The notes under the pieces: model-generated
Database searches by the model: none
Told to the model about the DNA's origin: nothing
The model's input: the letters and a program-made list of their open reading frames with translations, nothing else
Program-made: the position numbers and the translations under genes
Origin: Maricurvus nonylphenolicus
GTDB lineage: Bacteria; Pseudomonadota; Gammaproteobacteria; Pseudomonadales; Cellvibrionaceae
Direction of reading: 5' to 3'
NCBI RefSeq assembly: GCF_042854845.1
Contig: NZ_AP031498.1
Location: 434,001 to 498,000, forward strand
Length of the DNA: 64,000 nucleotides
Shown here: piece by piece, positions 18,248 through 26,818 of the stretch
Numbering within the stretch: the first letter of the stretch is position 1
Layout of the letters: each line of letters begins with the position of its first letter

Positions 18248-19645
18248 ATGGCAAGTCAACGCAAACTGCATGGCACTTGGGCCAGCCGCTGGACCTTTAT
18301 TTTGGCGGCGACTGGGTCTGCTGTGGGATTGGGGAATATCTGGAAGTTTCCCTATATCACAGGCGAAAACGGTGGCGGCGCCTTTGTGTTGGTCTATTTA
18401 CTCTGTATTGCCCTGGTGGGCATTCCTATCATGATCGCTGAGGTTTTAATTGGGCGCCGTGGACGCCAAAGCCCAATTAACTCCATGCGCGATCTAGCCC
18501 TTGAAGCCGGCTTACCCAAATTCTGGGGTGGTATCGGCTGGATGGGGGTGGTCGCAGGCTTCCTGATTCTTTCGTTTTACAGTGTTATCGCCGGCTGGGC
18601 GCTGCACTATGTGTTTGCCATGGCCGATGGCAGCTTTCAGAACATTACCGGCGCCAGTTCCGGCGCGCGCTTTGAAACCCTGTTAAGCAATAAAAATGAG
18701 CTCATCATGTGGCACAGCCTGTTTATTATTATGACCATCGGGGTGGTGATCGGCGGTGTAACCAAAGGCTTGGGTAATGCAGTTCGGGTGTTGATGCCTT
18801 TACTGTTTGTATTGTTGATCGTGTTATTGATCTACGCCGTCAAGCAAGGCGACTTTATGGCCGGGTTTAACTTCCTGTTCAGTTTTAATGCGGACAAGCT
18901 GACGTGGAATGGGGTTTTGATTGCCTTGGGGCATGCCTTCTTTACCTTGAGCTTGGGGATGGGTGCGATTATGGCTTACGGGGCTTATATGCCTTCAGAA
19001 GCTTCGCTGTCCAAAACCGTTATTACGGTAGGTATTCTGGATACCTTGATTGCGCTGGTTGCTGGACTGGCCATTTTCCCTGTTGTATTTGCAACGCAGG
19101 GCATTGAACCTAGTGCTGGGCCAGGTCTGTTGTTTGTAAGTTTGCCGGTAGCGTTTGGTAACATGCCAGGGGGCCTGATTTTTGGTGTTGTTTTCTTTGT
19201 GCTGATTGCGATCGCAGCCTGGAGCTCTGCCATTTCCCTGATTGAGCCTGGAGTTGCCTACCTGGTGGAGTCCAAACGCTTTAGTCGTTTGTCAGCCAAT
19301 ATTTTGCTCGGCTTTCTTGCCTGGCTGCTGGGCCTGGGCACTGTGTTGTCATTTAATGATTGGGCCGAATTCAAACCTTTCTTCGGCATGACCATGTTCG
19401 ACTTTTTGGACTACCTCACGGCCAATATCATGCTGCCCCTGTGTGGTCTGCTGATTGCGATCTTTGTGGGTTGGTTTATGAGGCGTGAGCATGTGCGCAA
19501 GGAGTTACATGTGGAAAGCCAGGCATTCTTTGATCGCTGGTTCTGGGTGGTACGCTATGTCTCCCCAGTCCTGGTGGGTTTTGTGTTTATCATGCTGCTG
19601 TTTGGTGATCAGATTAAAGCTCTGCTGCAGGGCTTGTTTGGTTAA
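18248..19645 (+). CDS. Sodium-dependent symporter of the SNF family (second copy)
   Basis: 465 residues, about 12 hydrophobic segments. The TM1 motif GSAVGLGNIWKFPYITGENGGG is closer to the usual family signature than that of the first copy. Conserved features include AEVLIGRRGRQSPI after TM2 and a central FFTLSLGMGAIMAYGAYMP segment. It is predicted to couple Na+ influx to uptake of an amino acid or analogue. The gene has its own leader after the receptor terminator. The two symporters share the same fold and motifs but are clearly different in sequence, so they are paralogues and not a recent duplication. Confidence 0.9.
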   Translation: MASQRKLHGTWASRWTFILAATGSAVGLGNIWKFPYITGENGGGAFVLVYLLCIALVGIPIMIAEVLIGRRGRQSPINSMRDLALEAGLPKFWGGIGWMGVVAGFLILSFYSVIAGWALHYVFAMADGSFQNITGASSGARFETLLSNKNELIMWHSLFIIMTIGVVIGGVTKGLGNAVRVLMPLLFVLLIVLLIYAVKQGDFMAGFNFLFSFNADKLTWNGVLIALGHAFFTLSLGMGAIMAYGAYMPSEASLSKTVITVGILDTLIALVAGLAIFPVVFATQGIEPSAGPGLLFVSLPVAFGNMPGGLIFGVVFFVLIAIAAWSSAISLIEPGVAYLVESKRFSRLSANILLGFLAWLLGLGTVLSFNDWAEFKPFFGMTMFDFLDYLTANIMLPLCGLLIAIFVGWFMRREHVRKELHVESQAFFDRWFWVVRYVSPVLVGFVFIMLLFGDQIKALLQGLFG

Positions 19646-19715
19646 CAGCGAGCTTGTTAGAAGAGTGTTTGGTTAATTTGGACGAGAGATTTAAAAGGCT
19701 GTCTTGAGGTAAGTT

Positions 19716-20147
19716 ATGGCGCATATTGAACGCAGTGCTTTGGTGGCCTTTTCGGCGGAAAAGATGTTTGCGCTGGTCAATGATATTGCGGCCTACCCGC
19801 AATATATGGAAGGTTGTAAAGGCGCTGAAATACTGGAGAAAAGCGAGCACGAAGTGGTGGCTCGCCTGGACTTAAGCAAGGCGGGTATTAGCCACAGCTT
19901 TGTGACTCGCAATAAGCTAACGCCACCTGAGTCTATGACCATGGCGTTGGAAGAGGGGCCTTTTAGCCGTTTGCAGGGCGAGTGGCGCTTTCAGGTGTTG
20001 GCGGAAGATGCCTGTAAGGTGTCTTTACAGTTGGATTTTGAATTTAGCAGCAAACTGATAGGTATGGCTGCCGGGAAGTGGTTTGAATCAGTGGCCAATC
20101 AACTGGTGGATGGTTTGGTGCAGCGGGCACAGGTTGTTTACGGTTAA
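19716..20147 (+). CDS. ratA: RatA / Coq10-like START-domain protein
   Basis: 143 residues, one START/polyketide-cyclase-like domain. Diagnostic segments are NDIAAYPQYMEGCKGAEIL near the N-terminus and a C-terminal amphipathic helix (about 118-140). E. coli RatA was described as inhibiting 70S ribosome assembly, whereas mitochondrial and bacterial Coq10 relatives bind ubiquinone; either role may apply. It is followed 33 bases later by ratB, the standard pairing next to smpB and bamE in gammaproteobacteria. A TTGAGGT precedes the ATG. Confidence 0.9.
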   Translation: MAHIERSALVAFSAEKMFALVNDIAAYPQYMEGCKGAEILEKSEHEVVARLDLSKAGISHSFVTRNKLTPPESMTMALEEGPFSRLQGEWRFQVLAEDACKVSLQLDFEFSSKLIGMAAGKWFESVANQLVDGLVQRAQVVYG

Positions 20148-20180
20148 TTATTTGTGCCCTGCAAATGAAGTGAGAGAAGT

Positions 20181-20504
20181 ATGTCTGATATAGAAATGAT
20201 CACAGTCGAAGTGGCCTATGCGCTGCCTGACAAACAAAAAATTATTGAGCTACTGGTCAAGCCTGGTACCACGGCCTTGCAGGCGGTTAAGCAGTCGGGG
20301 ATTGATAAGGAGTTCCCGGAAATCGATGTGGAAAATGCCAAGATGGGTATCTTTGGTCAGGCGCTGGGTACCAAAGGTTTGAAAAAAGCCCATGAGCACG
20401 AGCTGCAATCTGGTGATAGGGTCGAAATCTATCGCCCACTGATTTCTGATCCGAAAGAGGTCCGACGCAAGCGTGCCGAAAAGGCAAAGGCCAAGAAAGA
20501 CTGA
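20181..20504 (+). CDS. ratB: RatB/RnfH family ubiquitin-like protein
   Basis: 107 residues. The fold is beta-grasp, with IEMITVEVAYALPDKQ at the start, a helical KPGTTALQAVKQSG, and GDRVEIYRPLISDPKEVRRKRAEKA closing with a basic tail. The family (UPF0125/RnfH) has no firmly established biochemical role. It is usually found as the second gene after ratA, as here. It converges on bamE with 42 bases between the stops. Confidence 0.9.
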   Translation: MSDIEMITVEVAYALPDKQKIIELLVKPGTTALQAVKQSGIDKEFPEIDVENAKMGIFGQALGTKGLKKAHEHELQSGDRVEIYRPLISDPKEVRRKRAEKAKAKKD

Positions 20505-20546
20505 TGTGTGAGTGTGCCACCCAGGAGTGGGTGGCATCAGGAAGGA

Positions 20547-20906
20547 TTATTCCGCTGCAGAGCCCAGCGCACTGGAAGGGACAAAGTCGCCACTGAAGTG
20601 AGACAGCTTGTCTTCCTTAAAGTAGATGGATACACGCTCTTTGGTGACATCGCCGTTGGGGGCGATCATGCTGTAGAAGTAATCCCAGCGATCAGGGCTA
20701 AAGGTATCTTCGATCAGAGGATTGCCCATAACATAGCGTACCTGGCGGCGAGTCATGCCGGGTTTCAGCTGGTCAATCATGTCCTGGGTGACGATATTAC
20801 CCTGCTGGATGGCGATTTTATGAACACCGGGAAACTGGAAGTATTGGCATCCGGCGAGAAGACCTAGTAATAGTGTGGCCATTAGCAGGCGACAGGCTTT
20901 TTGCAT
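20547..20906 (-). CDS. bamE: Outer-membrane assembly lipoprotein BamE
   Basis: 119 residues. The lipobox LLAGC directs lipidation at C20 after a short signal peptide. The mature part has KIAIQQGNIVTQDMIDQL, KPGMTRRQVRYVMGNP and DRWDYFYSM, the core of the SmpA/OmlA/BamE fold. BamE is a non-essential part of the BAM complex that inserts outer-membrane beta-barrels, which would include the TonB receptors in this window. It is divergent from fur, as in Pseudomonas. Confidence 0.95.
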   Translation of the reverse strand: MQKACRLLMATLLLGLLAGCQYFQFPGVHKIAIQQGNIVTQDMIDQLKPGMTRRQVRYVMGNPLIEDTFSPDRWDYFYSMIAPNGDVTKERVSIYFKEDKLSHFSGDFVPSSALGSAAE

Positions 20907-20914
20907 AGCAGGGG

Positions 20915-20943
20915 TTCCACAACGTAAAGTGAACGGGGATAAT
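20915..20943 (+). promoter_or_regulatory. Candidate sigma-70 promoter of fur
   Basis: TTCCAC (20915-20920), 17 bases, GATAAT (20938-20943), about 40 bases before the fur ATG in the bamE-fur divergent spacer. No clear Fur box overlaps it. Confidence 0.4.
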
Positions 20944-20983
20944 ACCCGAACTTCAATCCAACTGAGAAGACTCTGAGGCGAAA

Positions 20984-21391
20984 ATGGCCGTTGAAAATCA
21001 GGAACTGCGCAAGGCTGGCTTAAAGGTAACCCTGCCGCGGGTAAAAATCCTCCAAATCTTGGAAAGCAATGAGCAGCATCATCTAAGTGCAGAAGATGTC
21101 TACAAACTGCTGATGGAGGCCGGTGAGGACGTCGGTTTAGCGACGGTTTACCGCGTATTGACGCAATTTGAAGCTGCAGGCTTGGTGGTGCGCCACAACT
21201 TCGATGGTGGTCACTCGGTATTTGAGCTGGATCGTGGCGAACATCACGACCATATGGTGTGTGTGGAAACCGGTCAGGTAATGGAATTCCACAACGATGA
21301 GATCGAAGCGCTGCAAGAGAAGATTGCCGCAGACAACGGTTACGAGCTAACCGGTCACAGCCTGGTTCTGTACGTTAAGCCCAAAGCTTAA
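20984..21391 (+). CDS. fur: Ferric uptake regulator Fur
   Basis: 135 residues. The winged-helix part carries KVTLPRVKILQILE and VGLATVYRVLTQFEAAGLV, with the recognition helix around residues 50-65. The dimerisation part has the metal ligands in HHDHMVCVETGQ and the closing H in LTGHSLVLYV. The first Cys of the E. coli C-x-x-C is kept (MVC) but the second is replaced (VETG), as in Pseudomonas Fur. It represses iron-uptake genes when loaded with Fe2+. A TGAGGCG lies before the ATG. Confidence 0.97.
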   Translation: MAVENQELRKAGLKVTLPRVKILQILESNEQHHLSAEDVYKLLMEAGEDVGLATVYRVLTQFEAAGLVVRHNFDGGHSVFELDRGEHHDHMVCVETGQVMEFHNDEIEALQEKIAADNGYELTGHSLVLYVKPKA

Positions 21392-21501
21392 GCCAAGCTT
21401 GTAACCTGTCTTGCTGGGTGTCGGCGTCCGTCGACACCTGCTATTATCCCCGTCGAGAGAAATCCTAAAACAATAATAAGCAGTATGTAAGGTGGTTAGA
21501 G

Positions 21502-22044
21502 ATGAGCGACGAAAAGCCCGCAGCTAAACCCAAGCAGCAAATAGACCTTAACCTTGTTCAGGTTCTGGATTTGGGCTGTGGCATTATGCATCAGGCCTTT
21601 ATTAAGCAGCCTGCCGATAAGGCAAAAGCGCTGTTAAAAGATCTCAAGAATGGCAAGGCGGTCAAGCTGGGTGCTATTACCCTGACGCCTAAAAATGTCG
21701 ATGGCCAACCGATTGAAGGTCAGGGCCATGAGCTGCCTTTGAAGTTGGCGCTGGATTACAGTGAATTTGTCGGCCCCTTTGGTTTCCCCGTGTTTCTCGA
21801 TGCGTTAAAAGCGATGTTGGCCCGTATTGGCCAGACGCTACGTGAGAAGAAGGATCTGAATTTACTGACCAATAACGAGCAAGGTTCTGTCTTGGTTCAT
21901 CAGCCAGGCGTGATTCAAGTGAATGGCCAATACAATGTGATGGTTGTTGCTATTGAGCCAGGTAAAAACAAAGAGATTACCCTGCGTTTGATGTTTGTTG
22001 ATCCCGAGCAGTACGAGCAGTTAAAACAGTCTGACGACGCTTAA
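21502..22044 (+). CDS. Unrecognised 180-residue soluble protein
   Basis: I do not recognise the family. It has no signal peptide or membrane segment. The N-terminus is low complexity (DEKPAAKPKQQ) and is followed by DLNLVQVLDLGCGIMHQAF. A central LPLKLALDYSEFVGPFGFPVFLDALKAM and a C-terminal strand-rich part with YNVMVVAIEPGKNKEITLRLMFVDPEQYEQL suggest a folded domain of about 160 residues. Start codon usage, spacing from an upstream TATTAT box and the downstream terminator support a real gene. It lies between fur and recN, positions where Pseudomonas genomes have unrelated genes. Confidence 0.7.
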   Translation: MSDEKPAAKPKQQIDLNLVQVLDLGCGIMHQAFIKQPADKAKALLKDLKNGKAVKLGAITLTPKNVDGQPIEGQGHELPLKLALDYSEFVGPFGFPVFLDALKAMLARIGQTLREKKDLNLLTNNEQGSVLVHQPGVIQVNGQYNVMVVAIEPGKNKEITLRLMFVDPEQYEQLKQSDDA

Positions 22045-22064
22045 TAGCAGGCTGAAAATACGAA

Positions 22065-22098
22065 GGGGTCTGACCCTGCGGGTCAGACCCCATTTTAT
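22065..22098. terminator. 12-bp perfect hairpin between converging genes
   Basis: GGGGTCTGACCC (22065-22076) and GGGTCAGACCCC (22080-22091) pair perfectly around a TGC loop, followed by ATTTTATTT. It can serve both the 180-residue gene and recN. GTCTGACCC-type palindromes also occur as dispersed REP-like units in proteobacteria, so it may belong to a repeat family. Confidence 0.75.
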
Positions 22099-22113
22099 TT
22101 AGACCCCTTTTCT

Positions 22114-23775
22114 TTATACTGCTTCGGCCATTTCACGAGCATGCGCTAAAGACTGTTCAGTAATCTTGGCCCCGCCCATCATCCGCGCAATCTCTTCAAT
22201 ACGACTATCGCCAACCAGTGGCACCAGGGTCGACTGGGTCGATTTTTTATCGCTTTCTTTACTGACCTGTAAATGCTGATGGGCCTTGCTGGCCACCTGC
22301 GCCAAGTGCGTCACGCAGATCACCTGACCCTGATCACCCAGCTGGCGCAACAGCTGGCCCACCACATCGCCGGTGGCACCGCCAATACCCACATCCACCT
22401 CATCAAATACCAGTGTCGGAATAGTGGAGCTGCGTGCGGTGATCACCTGAATCGCCAGGCTTACCCGTGACAGCTCTCCGCCCGAGGCGACCTTGGCCAA
22501 TGGGCGTGGTGGTTGGCCGGGGTTGGTGCTGATCAAGAATTCAATATCGTCCAGGCCGTGGCTGCTGGTGCGTTCAGTGTCGGTATTACAGGCGACTTCG
22601 AGCAGGGCGTTTTTCATGGCCAGGGCTTGCAGTTGTTCGTTGATCTCCTGGCTGAGCTGTTTGGCCGCTTTACCGCGTTTTTTCGACAGTTTGGTGGCCA
22701 GTTGATGGTAGTTGGCGAGGGCGTCGTTGACCTGCTGCTCCAGTTCTTCCAGTTTGGCGTCGCCACCACTGAGTTGCTGCAATTCTTCACTGAGGTTCTG
22801 GTGTAGCTCTATCAGCTCTTCCGGTTGTACCCGGTGTTTACGGGCAATCTCGTAACAGCTCGACAGGCGTTCTTCGACAGTCTGCAGGCGCTCGGGGTCC
22901 AGCTCAAAGCCATCAATATGGGTATCCAGTTCACGTTGGGCTTCCTGGGCCTGAATCTGGGCACTAATCAATAGTTGCTCGGTTTCCAGCAGGTGGCCGG
23001 TTTTCTCGGGCATTTCGCTGAGTAGGTGTAATGCCTTGTTAAAGGCTTCCAATAAGCCGTATTGCTCGTCAGTGCACAGCTCGGAGAGCTGCTGACTATT
23101 ACGTAAAATGGTGTCGGCATTGGCCAGGCGTTTTTGCTCGCTTTCCAGCTCGGCAATTTCACCTTCGTTGAGGTCTAGCAGGTCGAGCTCTTCTACTTGA
23201 TAGCTCAGCAGCTGGAAGCGGGCGCTCATCTCTTCGGAGTTATCCCGCAGCAGGGTGAACTGCTGTTGTAACTGTTGCCATTGGTTGTGGGCCTGGCTGA
23301 CCTGTGTGGCCAGTTCCTGCAGTTGGCCAAACTCATCCAGCAGGCGCCGATGGTTATCTTTCTTGAGTAGGGATTGGTGGGCGTGCTGGCTGTGAATATC
23401 CAACAGGCGTTCACCCAGGCCTTTCAGTTGCTGCAGGGTGGCGGGGTGGCCGTTGATATAGGCCCGCGAGCGGCCTTCGGTGGTCACCGTGCGGCGCAAC
23501 AGGCACTCATCATCAATCTTCAGGTCGTGTTCTACCAGCCACTCGTGAGCGGCGGGAATGGTGCTGATATCAAAGCTGGCGTGAATATCTGCACGCTCGG
23601 CGCCGGTGCGTACACGATCTGGGTCGGCTCTATCACCCAGGGCCAGGCCTAGGGCATCGAGCAAAATGGATTTACCGGCACCGGTTTCACCGGTAATCGC
23701 TGTCATGCCCGGGGCGATTTCCAGCTCCAGGGATTCCACCAGGGTGAAGTTACTAACACTGAGATGAGTAAGCAT
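22114..23775 (-). CDS. recN: DNA repair protein RecN
   Basis: 553 residues from the ATG giving MLTHLSVSNFTLVE. An in-frame ATG 15 bases upstream has no better ribosome site. It is an SMC-like ATPase, with Walker A GETGAGKS near residue 30, a long coiled coil in the middle third, the ABC signature SGGELSR, and Walker B TLVFDEVDVGIGG. RecN holds broken DNA ends together during RecA-dependent double-strand-break repair. It is transcribed divergently from grpE. A LexA-like box 32 bases upstream of the start indicates SOS control, as in E. coli. Confidence 0.96.
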   Translation of the reverse strand: MLTHLSVSNFTLVESLELEIAPGMTAITGETGAGKSILLDALGLALGDRADPDRVRTGAERADIHASFDISTIPAAHEWLVEHDLKIDDECLLRRTVTTEGRSRAYINGHPATLQQLKGLGERLLDIHSQHAHQSLLKKDNHRRLLDEFGQLQELATQVSQAHNQWQQLQQQFTLLRDNSEEMSARFQLLSYQVEELDLLDLNEGEIAELESEQKRLANADTILRNSQQLSELCTDEQYGLLEAFNKALHLLSEMPEKTGHLLETEQLLISAQIQAQEAQRELDTHIDGFELDPERLQTVEERLSSCYEIARKHRVQPEELIELHQNLSEELQQLSGGDAKLEELEQQVNDALANYHQLATKLSKKRGKAAKQLSQEINEQLQALAMKNALLEVACNTDTERTSSHGLDDIEFLISTNPGQPPRPLAKVASGGELSRVSLAIQVITARSSTIPTLVFDEVDVGIGGATGDVVGQLLRQLGDQGQVICVTHLAQVASKAHQHLQVSKESDKKSTQSTLVPLVGDSRIEEIARMMGGAKITEQSLAHAREMAEAV

Positions 23776-23806
23776 GGGCCCGCCATCCATTGAAAGTTAT
23801 ATTTAT

Positions 23807-23822
23807 GTGGTTATTTATACAG
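23807..23822 (-). promoter_or_regulatory. LexA box of recN
   Basis: On the minus strand CTGTATAAATAACCAC matches CTG-N10-CAG except for the last base. The AT-rich core and the leading TA are typical. It lies 32 bases before the recN start. Confidence 0.7.
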
Positions 23823-23892
23823 TAGTCTGTCTGGATGTCCAGTATTTTTACGATATGGATGCTTTTTCCACAACTTTTACGGGGTTTGACCT

Positions 23893-23920
23893 CTTGAATG
23901 CCCGCCGACTGGCCCCATAT
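23893..23920 (+). promoter_or_regulatory. Sigma-32 heat-shock promoter of grpE
   Basis: CTTGAAT (23893-23899), 13 bases, CCCCATAT (23913-23920), a near-consensus sigma-32 promoter 68 bases before the grpE start. It would place grpE and the genes behind it under heat-shock control. Confidence 0.8.
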
Positions 23921-23987
23921 ACCCCTTCAAGTAAATTAAAGATCCTGGCCGTTGACCGGCCAATTGAAGCAAATAGCGGAGAAACAC

Positions 23988-24560
23988 GTGTCCAACGAAG
24001 AGCAGACCACCCCTGAAGTTGAAGAGAATCTGGAAACCTCTACTGAAGCTGAAGCGCCAGAAGCTGAGGCGACCAATGCCCCTGAGGGCGGTGATCTGCA
24101 GGCGCAGGTTGAATCCCTGACCGAAGAGCTGGCGACAGCCAAAGATCAGGCTGTTCGTGCCCAGGCTGAGGTGCAGAATGTACGTCGTCGTGCCGAGCAG
24201 GATGTTGAGAAGGCTCACAAGTTCGGTCAGGAAAAACTGGTCAATGACCTGTTGCCGATTATCGATAACCTGGAGCGCGCGCTGGAAAACATCAATGCCG
24301 ATGACGAGGCGGTAAAAGCGGTTATCGAAGGTGTTGAACTGACCTTGAAGTCCTTCCAGGACACTCTGGCCCGCCACAACGTTGAAGCCATTAACCCGGT
24401 AGGCGAGCCGTTTGACCCGCAGCTGCATCAGGCGATGTCCATGGTGGAAAGCCCGGATGCCGAGCCTAACACGGTGCTGAATGTGTTCCAGAAGGGCTAC
24501 AGCTTGCACGGTCGTCTGGTGCGCCCGGCGATGGTTGTAGTTGCGAAAGCGCCAGCGTAA
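23988..24560 (+). CDS. grpE: Nucleotide exchange factor GrpE
   Basis: 190 residues from a GTG start preceded by GCGGAGAAACAC; the frame also opens at a TTG further upstream, without support. An acidic disordered N-terminus (about 1-40) is followed by the long dimerisation helix AQVESLTEELATAKDQAVRAQAEVQNVRRRAEQD (two adjoining segments) and the C-terminal beta domain with EPFDPQLHQAMSMVE and GRLVRPAMVVVAK. GrpE releases ADP from DnaK. It opens the heat-shock cluster grpE-dnaK-dnaJ behind a sigma-32 promoter. Confidence 0.96.
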   Translation: MSNEEQTTPEVEENLETSTEAEAPEAEATNAPEGGDLQAQVESLTEELATAKDQAVRAQAEVQNVRRRAEQDVEKAHKFGQEKLVNDLLPIIDNLERALENINADDEAVKAVIEGVELTLKSFQDTLARHNVEAINPVGEPFDPQLHQAMSMVESPDAEPNTVLNVFQKGYSLHGRLVRPAMVVVAKAPA

Positions 24561-24589
24561 GGCAAACGCTTAAAAAATCAGGCGCAGGG

Positions 24590-24617
24590 GTTGAAAATCA
24601 AACAACTGCGCCAATAT
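24590..24617 (+). promoter_or_regulatory. Weaker sigma-32-like promoter before dnaK
   Basis: GTTGAAA (24590-24596), 13 bases, GCCAATAT (24610-24617). It agrees with the sigma-32 consensus at most positions. It overlaps an inverted repeat GGCGCAG / CTGCGCC. Confidence 0.4.
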
Positions 24618-24726
24618 AGAAATCAACAGCTCGAAAAGAGCCTTAAACAGTTAAATTCAAGGCGTGGGTTCAGCCAAATCATGGCGGCCTTAAGCCTTAA
24701 GTGAAGATAAGAGATCGGAGATTCCA

Positions 24727-26658
24727 ATGGGCAAGATTATCGGTATTGACCTCGGCACCACAAACTCCTGTGTGTCTGTGCTGGAAGGTGAAAAAAGCAA
24801 AGTGATTGAGAACGCTGAGGGTGATCGTACTACGCCTTCCATCGTTGCTTTTACCGATGATGGCGAGATCCTGGTAGGCCAGAGCGCCAAGCGTCAGTCA
24901 GTAACCAACCCTGACAACACCCTGTTTGCAGTTAAGCGTCTGATCGGCCGTAAGTTCCAGGACGACGTGGTACAGAAAGATATCTCCATGGTGCCTTACA
25001 AAATTGTTGCCGCCGACAATGGCGATGCCTGGGTTGAAGCCAAGGGCGACAAGAAGGCACCACCTCAGATCTCTGCTGAAGTTCTGAAGAAAATGAAAAA
25101 GACTGCTGAGGATTACCTGGGCGAGTCTGTAACCGAAGCGGTAATTACCGTTCCTGCTTACTTTAACGACTCTCAGCGTCAGGCGACCAAAGACGCCGGT
25201 AAGATCGCGGGTCTGGATGTAAAACGTATTATCAACGAGCCAACCGCTGCGGCACTGGCCTACGGTATGGACAAAGCCAAGGGCGACCACACCGTTGCGG
25301 TATACGACCTGGGTGGTGGTACCTTCGATATCTCCATTATCGAAATTGCTGACGTCGACGGTGAGCACCAGTTTGAAGTGCTGTCCACCAACGGTGACAC
25401 CTTCCTGGGTGGTGAAGATTTCGACTTGCGTCTGATCGAATATCTGGCAGACGAATTCAAGAAAGAAAATGGCATCGATCTGCACAATGATCCGCTGGCT
25501 CTGCAGCGTCTGAAAGAAGCTGCTGAAAAAGCCAAGATCGAGCTGTCTTCTGCTCAGCAAACCGAAGTGAACCTGCCGTACATCACCGCTGATGCAACCG
25601 GTCCTAAGCACCTGGTTGTTAAGATGACTCGCGCCAAACTGGAGTCTCTGGTTGAAGAGTTGGTTGCCCGCTCTCTGGAGCCAATGAAAACTGCACTGAA
25701 AGATGCTGATCTGTCTGTTAGCGACATCGACGATGTCATTCTGGTAGGTGGTCAAACCCGTATGCCGCTGGTTCAGGAAAAAGTGGCTGAGTTCTTCGGT
25801 AAAGAAGCGCGTAAAGATGTAAACCCTGATGAAGCGGTTGCCATGGGTGCTGCCATTCAAGGTGCGGTACTGGCTGGTGACGTCAAAGACGTGCTGCTGC
25901 TGGACGTATCGCCTCTGACTCTGGGTATCGAAACCATGGGTGGCGTTGCTACACCGCTGATCGAGAAAAACACCACGATTCCTACCAAGAAGTCTCAGGT
26001 GTTCTCAACCGCAGAAGACAATCAGTCTGCTGTTACCATTCACGTTGTACAGGGTGAGCGTAAGCAGGCGGCACAAAACAAATCACTGGGTCGTTTCGAT
26101 CTGAGTGAGATTCCACCGGCGCCACGTGGCATGCCTCAAATTGAGGTTACCTTCGATATTGATGCCAACGGTATTCTGAATGTTGGTGCTAAAGACAAGG
26201 CTACCGGTAAAGAGCAGTCCATCGTTATTAAGGCTAACTCTGGTCTGAGCGATGACGAGATCGATGCAATGGTACGTGACGCCGAAGCTAATGCCGAAGC
26301 CGATAAGGCCTTCGAGGAGCTGGTTGCTGCCCGTAACACACTCGATGGTCTGATTGGTGCAACCAAAAAGACCTTGGAAGAAGCTGGCGATAAAGCGACT
26401 GAAGAAGAGAAAACCGCAATCAATGCAGCCCTGACCGAAGCAGAAGAAGCTGTGAAAGGTGACGACAAAGCTGCAATGGAAGCTGCAACCACCAAACTGA
26501 CTGAAGCCTCCAGCGGCCTGGCGCAAAAGATGTATGCCGAGCAAGCTGAAGCAGCCCAAGCGCAAGGTGGTGCCGAGCAGGCAGAGCCTGAGCAAGGTGC
26601 TGGCGCTGAAGAGGGTGTGGTTGACGCCGAGTTTGAAGAAGTAAAAGACGATAAGTAA
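24727..26658 (+). CDS. dnaK: Hsp70 chaperone DnaK
   Basis: 643 residues, normal length. The nucleotide-binding domain (1 to about 385) has IGIDLGTTNSCVSVLEG, VAVYDLGGGTFDISI and VGGQTRMP. The interdomain linker contains DVLLLDVSPLTLG, and the substrate-binding domain follows. The C-terminal lid ends in a Gln/Glu/Ala-rich tail and EEVKDDK, matching the usual EEVKD end. It folds and disaggregates proteins with DnaJ and GrpE, both encoded beside it. No residue appears abnormal. Confidence 0.99.
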   Translation: MGKIIGIDLGTTNSCVSVLEGEKSKVIENAEGDRTTPSIVAFTDDGEILVGQSAKRQSVTNPDNTLFAVKRLIGRKFQDDVVQKDISMVPYKIVAADNGDAWVEAKGDKKAPPQISAEVLKKMKKTAEDYLGESVTEAVITVPAYFNDSQRQATKDAGKIAGLDVKRIINEPTAAALAYGMDKAKGDHTVAVYDLGGGTFDISIIEIADVDGEHQFEVLSTNGDTFLGGEDFDLRLIEYLADEFKKENGIDLHNDPLALQRLKEAAEKAKIELSSAQQTEVNLPYITADATGPKHLVVKMTRAKLESLVEELVARSLEPMKTALKDADLSVSDIDDVILVGGQTRMPLVQEKVAEFFGKEARKDVNPDEAVAMGAAIQGAVLAGDVKDVLLLDVSPLTLGIETMGGVATPLIEKNTTIPTKKSQVFSTAEDNQSAVTIHVVQGERKQAAQNKSLGRFDLSEIPPAPRGMPQIEVTFDIDANGILNVGAKDKATGKEQSIVIKANSGLSDDEIDAMVRDAEANAEADKAFEELVAARNTLDGLIGATKKTLEEAGDKATEEEKTAINAALTEAEEAVKGDDKAAMEAATTKLTEASSGLAQKMYAEQAEAAQAQGGAEQAEPEQGAGAEEGVVDAEFEEVKDDK

Positions 26659-26745
26659 GTTCGATGTTCGATGTATTGATGTTGGTTAAATTGAGTTGAG
26701 TATTACACGGCTCAGCCAGCATCAATCCACTGACTTCTAACTTAT

Positions 26746-26767
26746 ACGCGGGCATGTCCCGCGTTTT
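26746..26767 (+). terminator. Weak hairpin between dnaK and dnaJ, possible attenuator
   Basis: ACGCGGG (26746-26752) pairs with CCCGCGT (26758-26764), followed by only a short TTT. It could lower dnaJ expression relative to dnaK or stabilise the dnaK 3' end. Confidence 0.45.
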
Positions 26768-26818
26768 AACGTATTAAGAAAGACGAAAAAACGAATTTAC
26801 TGAGCCAGTAGCTGACTT

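Noticed and set aside
20984..21391. Fur lacking the second cysteine of the C-x-x-C seen in E. coli
   Set aside because: Pseudomonas Fur has the same replacement, so it is a normal subfamily feature.
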